NCBI GenBank assembly: GCA_017619275.1
Contig: JAFZSR010000064.1
Location: 1-47,255, forward strand
DNA length: 47,255 nt
Direction of reading: 5' to 3'
Source of the DNA: Prevotella sp.
Lineage (GTDB): Bacteria > Bacteroidota > Bacteroidia > Bacteroidales > Bacteroidaceae
The notes under the pieces were generated by a model. It made no database searches and was not told where the DNA came from. It saw nothing but the letters and a program-made list of their open reading frames with translations. Positions 44,401-47,255 of the stretch are shown one piece after another. A program made the position numbers and the translations under genes. How positions within the stretch are numbered: the stretch's first letter is position 1; every line of letters begins with the position of its first letter.

Positions 44401-46693
44401 GATTAGCAGGAGCGCCAGCGGTGAGCCAAAAAGCATCGGCTCGGTTTTGACTACTGGCACCCAGATGCTCATTCGCTTCAATTCTACTGCCGACTATTAC
44501 GCCGGTATTGACCTGACGGCATCGATTTACAATCCTAATACTGAAAATAACATCACGGTGGTAAACCCCGTCACTGGCGGCACCGTTACCTCTTTGGTTG
44601 AAATAGCAAAGTATGGCGACGAGGTGGCGCTGAACATCACGCTTGATACTGGCTATGTGCTTGAAAGCATCGAGGTGAAGGATGCCGACAACAACATCAT
44701 CAGCACCGGCGACTGGACGTGGTACGACGTCGGCTCGACAGTCAAATTCACCATGCCTTCAAGCGATGTCACCGTCACACCCACGTTCACCGACTGCCCC
44801 AGCATCAATATTAAGAATACTGGATCCAATTTGAGCAATGCCATGGTTATGGACATCCCAGCCGGGCTGATGAGCTTCAAAGTGTATGACGACGGTGGCA
44901 AGGACGGTAACTACAGCCCGGGCACTTTTCATAGCTACACGCTGTTTAACGTTCCCCAAGGCTATTGTATGAAAGTGAAAGGAACAGTGAAAACCTATAA
45001 CTACAATGATGAGCTGAAAATCTATGACGACAATTCCACCAACTCACTGCTTGGCTCTTACGTTGGGACTAAGGATGTAGGCGAACTGTTCACGACCTCC
45101 AACCAGATGCTGCTCTATTTCAACGGTTTTGATAGTAATGTAGCAGAGGGCTTTGAGCTGACTGTGAACGTCTTCAACCCTGCCACGCTGGTCACCCTCA
45201 ATAACAACGCTACGAACAACAGCACAACCATCGCCAACAATGATGGCAATATGACGAGCGTGCAGCTCTCTAACCGCACATTCTATCAAAACGGCGACTG
45301 GAACACCATCTGTCTGCCCTTCGACATGACGCTGTCGGGCACCCCGCTGGCAGGAGCCAACGTCAAGACACTGACCGACGCCAGCTTCGAAGACGGCACG
45401 CTTAATCTGACCTTCGGCGACAACACAACGGAACTCACAGCCGGGACACCTTATATAATTAGGTGGGAGCCTGCCGACCTCGTCATAAATAATAAGACTG
45501 ACTGGGATAACTTCGTAGGAGCAGTGAATGGTCATGGCAACACGTTTGAGAATAAAGTAGTTCGCCTGGCCGCCGACATTGATGGTGTCACTTCAATGGT
45601 GGGCACAAGTTTAAGCTCATATAAGTTCAAGGGCACTTTCGATGGCAACGGCCACACGCTGACGCTCAACCTGCAGGCCAACGGCGATTACTGCGCTCCG
45701 TTCCGATATGTCGATGGTGCCACCATCAAAAACCTGCACACGGCGGGAACCGTTAATGCCGGTACATATAAGTTCGGTTCGGGTCTTGTAGGCGAGAGCA
45801 GAGGAACTGTCACTATCCAGAACTGCAGGAGCAGTGTTACCATCAACAGCAGCGTCGATGGCGATGGCACCCACGGTGGCTTCGTTGGCGTAGAGAATAG
45901 CGGCAGCGTCACCTTGACCAACTGCCTCTTCGATGGCACCATCAGCGGCAGTGCAACCACCAGCTGCGGCGGCTTCATGGGATGGCATGCCACTCAGAAC
46001 AACAACACCTACCCTGTGACCTTCGAAAACTGCTTGATGGCCGGCACATTGGATATCAGCATAGATGAGAATAGTGCCACCTTCACTCGCAATGGCGATG
46101 TTGGTACTACCATCATCAACTGTTATTACACAACGGCTTTGACCAACAACGGCGTCAACCAAGGTGATCCAGTCGTCAATATGAACAACGATGAACTGGC
46201 TAATGCGCTCGGTAGTGGCTGGCAGGTGAGCGCCGGCGGGGTGATGCCAAGAATTATCACCCTCGTCGACCCGACATTCTTAGGTGTGAAAATCAACAAA
46301 ACCGTAAACGACCAGGTCTTCGACCTTGGCAGCGGAAAGTCCATCACCTTCAAGGGCACCTATGACAAGCTGAGCTACGACGAAGACACACCCAGCATTC
46401 TCTTCTTGGGAGCCGCTAACACGCTCTATTATCCGCAGAACGGTGCCTCCATCGGTGCCTGCCGTGCCTACTTCGAGCTTGGCGGCATTACGGCTGGCGA
46501 TGTGTCGGGAGTCCGTATGTTCTTCGGTAACGGTTCCGAGGAGACTGGAATAGTTAACGTTGAACGTTCAACATTCAACGTTCAACGTTTAGCGTCCGAC
46601 GCTTGGTTCGACCTCAACGGTCGCAAGCTCAATGGCGTGCCCACCGCCAAGGGCGTCTACATCCACGGAGGCCACAAGGTGGTGGTGAAGTGA
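41489..46693 (+). CDS. Large modular surface protein (discoidin-like, GLUG-like, CUB-like and B-repeat modules)
   Basis: 1734 residues. A signal peptide (AAMTLLLAALCSTGAWA) is followed by a discoidin-like domain (about 40-215: FDGDKSTKWVY; KWKLYGSNDINGTWTKID; YYRLEITDVNG). Next are an Ig-like segment, a GLUG/beta-helix module (about 300-580: GHFDGDGHTLTLDL; CLFDGTITGSTTTRCGGFVG), another Ig-like segment, then three CUB-like units (FKVYDDGGKNNNY; VKIYDDGGKDHNN; FKVYDDGGKDGNY) separated by two B-repeat-like units (ITVVNLNTERGTVSVNP; ITVVNPVTGGTVTSL). A second GLUG module (about 1330-1588) closely copies the first. The tail WFDLNGRKLNGVPTAKGVYI resembles Prevotella C-terminal surface signals. 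An adhesion or host-glycan role is inferred. Confidence 0.82.
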   Translation: MKKGKVRKNLARAAMTLLLAALCSTGAWAAGDICVAGARYTLFNAGYKYIASSLPNAWYNTPNGENEEVVCKRLFDGDKSTKWVYVPSGTSNSCPTLTIDFQVVASNNFYPVVKGYILVTGDDTETYTNRNPTKWKLYGSNDINGTWTKIDERNTSSNSADKLPLSNLAEKSYMTPNNNTGYTYYRLEITDVNGRLSSDESKYKCQLNELILFGNSEYYNNNTLNNYTIGGLENALTWTGNDLAPDYYVHRNGTHLSPSNYRSGITPSRVRDAGFYTLTIYENSSNYPGEKSVIFRVAKPLEGEGTEESPYLINDYNDWNAFAEKVTYDNANYGDKYYKLTSDITVTTMVGSSGSPFKGHFDGDGHTLTLDLSAADFLNSHNLSADGTCRAPFRYVSGTSSSPISIRRLHTTGTVTAGSAVLDDVNMHRSGLIGQCNGYVNIDNCWSSVNITSSLAREGGHSGFIGKSYSNSVVKINNCLFDGTITGSTTTRCGGFVGGGASNVTIKNCLMAGTLDISIDPNDTKNSATFSRITLSSDSKKNYYVNSYGTVQGTDVGEMTNDELLAALGNQWEILGGKVVPIIDTKNLKLGTVECSTNWPWTGEEISVVPTIKDVDGNLVDAANYTVSFSPSPVQAAGDYTMTVTGSANGYRGTLTHLFTVSTIPKGMYQDGETLAINMPKSDITTLDLSQFSVNSFKVYDDGGKNNNYTTYCTGSLKIIAPEGRLIRISGNVKCASSGYLKIYDGGTRVDNIIIGKSRFGSTEGENIGTLTSTGQEMLLYFYTSSPRYEGLDLTVTLIDASTEYDITVVNLNTERGTVSVNPALAAANTDITVSVAPASGYRLCDLQAADAFGNRIDLSHLLWYNNTSTGTFKMASSDVTITPTFTNVWTAEGGLYVNMPKSGETLTVNLDTETPSVKIYDDGGKDHNNSYNCDGYLLLTAPQGYSVKLTGTMDTGALKAYDGSTAVTQLISRSASGEPKSIGSVLTTGTQMLIRFNSTADYYAGIDLTASIYNPNTENNITVVNPVTGGTVTSLVEIAKYGDEVALNITLDTGYVLESIEVKDADNNIISTGDWTWYDVGSTVKFTMPSSDVTVTPTFTDCPSINIKNTGSNLSNAMVMDIPAGLMSFKVYDDGGKDGNYSPGTFHSYTLFNVPQGYCMKVKGTVKTYNYNDELKIYDDNSTNSLLGSYVGTKDVGELFTTSNQMLLYFNGFDSNVAEGFELTVNVFNPATLVTLNNNATNNSTTIANNDGNMTSVQLSNRTFYQNGDWNTICLPFDMTLSGTPLAGANVKTLTDASFEDGTLNLTFGDNTTELTAGTPYIIRWEPADLVINNKTDWDNFVGAVNGHGNTFENKVVRLAADIDGVTSMVGTSLSSYKFKGTFDGNGHTLTLNLQANGDYCAPFRYVDGATIKNLHTAGTVNAGTYKFGSGLVGESRGTVTIQNCRSSVTINSSVDGDGTHGGFVGVENSGSVTLTNCLFDGTISGSATTSCGGFMGWHATQNNNTYPVTFENCLMAGTLDISIDENSATFTRNGDVGTTIINCYYTTALTNNGVNQGDPVVNMNNDELANALGSGWQVSAGGVMPRIITLVDPTFLGVKINKTVNDQVFDLGSGKSITFKGTYDKLSYDEDTPSILFLGAANTLYYPQNGASIGACRAYFELGGITAGDVSGVRMFFGNGSEETGIVNVERSTFNVQRLASDAWFDLNGRKLNGVPTAKGVYIHGGHKVVVK
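46556..46589. repeat. Heptad repeat within the surface-protein gene
   Basis: AACGTTGAACGTTCAACATTC and further CAACGTT units in frame, encoding VNVERSTFNVQR. It lies exactly between the body of the protein and the C-terminal tail, as a linker. Confidence 0.8.
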
Positions 46694-46719
46694 TGTAGTT
46701 TACTACGCCAGCGGCGCTA

Positions 46720-46780
46720 CGCGAATAATCGTAAATGTTGCGAAAATGTATCGTATAATTTGCGATTATTCGCGTTTTAT
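46720..46780 (+). terminator. Hairpin terminator after the surface-protein gene
   Basis: A 17-nt left arm starting CGCGAATAATCG (46720-46736) pairs with ATTTGCGATTATTCGCG (46758-46774) with one mismatch, followed by TTTTATTTT. It is related in sequence to the hairpin at 47014-47090. Confidence 0.65.
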
Positions 46781-46870
46781 TTTGCCCAGAACAGTCTTGT
46801 TGTTTTTGTTTGCTTGCTGAACGGCCAAAACATCTTGAAAATGAGATGCTTGTCCGCGGTTTTATGCGTT

Positions 46871-46965
46871 AGGCTGAAAAACGGTGGCGCCTTTCAAAAT
46901 TTTGGTAACGATTTTTTGAAATTTGGTAACGACTTTTGAAAAAATCTCGTACGAGATTTTTTGGA
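46871..46965 (+). repeat. Dispersed palindromic repeat, copy C
   Basis: Contains GTGGCG, CAAAATTTTGGTAACGA, AAATTTGGTAACGAC and a perfect 24-bp palindrome centred on TCTCGTACGAGA (46939-46962). It aligns over its whole length with the reverse complement of copy A. Confidence 0.85.
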
Positions 46966-47013
46966 GGGCTGTAGCTTTGCTTTTTTTCGCCTTCGGCGGT
47001 TACGCAAATTGAC

Positions 47014-47090
47014 GCGAATGACACGCGAATGATTCGTAAATGTTTTTGTTGAAGAAATAGATATTTACGAATCATTCGCGTGTCATTCGC
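47014..47090. repeat. Perfect 28-bp inverted repeat
   Basis: The arms 47014-47041 and 47063-47090 are exact reverse complements (starting GCGAATGACACGCGAATGAT), with a 21-nt loop. No T-run follows, so it is not a clear terminator. The 562-base gap after the surface gene (46694-47255) holds only repeats, operators and a promoter; I see no gene. Confidence 0.88.
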
Positions 47091-47122
47091 ATGGCGTCGC
47101 AGACAACCTTTTTTGGCGTATA

Positions 47123-47180
47123 GGTCAATTTGCAGGATAGTTTGACTGTACTATGTGTCAATGGGTCAAATTGCAGGATA
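47123..47180 (+). promoter_or_regulatory. Paired 17-bp direct repeats upstream of the last promoter
   Basis: GGTCAATTTGCAGGATA (47123-47139) and GGTCAAATTGCAGGATA (47164-47180) differ at one base and start 41 bases apart (about four helical turns), ending 18 bases before the -33 box. This looks like an activator site. Confidence 0.5.
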
Positions 47181-47197
47181 TCTTTTTGGCTGTTTTG

Positions 47198-47229
47198 TTT
47201 GGCTGTAATCTTCAGATTTCGTACCTTTG
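47198..47229 (+). promoter_or_regulatory. Promoter for a gene beyond the right edge
   Basis: TTTG (47198-47201), 20 nt, TACCTTTG (47222-47229). The transcript would start near 47236; no start codon with a frame is visible before the window ends. Confidence 0.7.
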
Positions 47230-47255
47230 CCGTGCAGTCTGAAGCATAGTGGGGC

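Overview
The window looks like chromosomal DNA from a Bacteroidota species, most likely Prevotellaceae. Supporting signs are a SusC/RagA receptor, Bacteroidota-type promoters (TTTG or TTG, about 20 nt, then TAnnTTTG), families largely confined to this phylum (S46 dipeptidyl-peptidase, DUF4468, probable DUF5024, GIN-domain lipoprotein, RND efflux with NodT-type outer-membrane lipoprotein), and a C-terminal tail typical of Prevotella surface proteins. Genus is inference. I saw no rRNA, tRNA, transposase, phage gene or CRISPR array.

Layout. 1-978 (-): N-terminal part of a SusC-like receptor cut by the window edge. 1254-10751 (+): ADP-forming acyl-CoA synthetase, GIN-domain lipoprotein, an ECF sigma factor with a fused membrane segment, a small secreted protein, a PLP aminotransferase, an UmuD-like protease with an extra C-terminal domain, imidazolonepropionase (hutI) and glycine C-acetyltransferase (kbl). 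A terminator at 10798-10840 separates these from a long minus-strand run (22440 down to 10860): GH3-family protein, SbsA-Ig lipoprotein, DUF3108 protein, SF1 helicase, M16 peptidase, GH43 hydrolase, sufC, sufD and a DUF4468 protein. Next on the minus strand are a hemolysin-III/PAQR membrane protein, a WG-repeat lipoprotein and RNase R.

From 27029 a promoter-rich, gene-poor stretch leads into a CbxX-type AAA ATPase (+), an S46 dipeptidyl-peptidase and a retropepsin-like aspartyl protease with a PDZ-like tail. A convergent terminator (33173-33208) precedes a minus-strand cluster: membrane-bound AraC regulator, RND adaptor, RND pump, TolC/NodT lipoprotein and LpxA. Divergent from the AraC gene is a 1734-residue modular surface protein with its own operator-like region. 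The last 560 bases hold hairpin repeats and a strong promoter for a gene beyond the window.

The most unusual theme is short-period (7-11 nt) tandem and inverted repeats. They sit in intergenic DNA, often starting at a stop codon, and also inside genes as in-frame inserts in hutI, the M16 peptidase, the helicase, RNase R (two sites) and the surface protein; in two secreted proteins they encode the signal-peptide core. A separate roughly 90-bp family built around the palindrome TCTCGTACGAGA occurs three times. Other points of interest are the UmuD-like fusion, the membrane-tethered sigma factor, a degenerate second AAA domain, a possible leader/ncRNA unit at 27106-27481 and phased TTTTGACA boxes between the AraC gene and the surface-protein gene.
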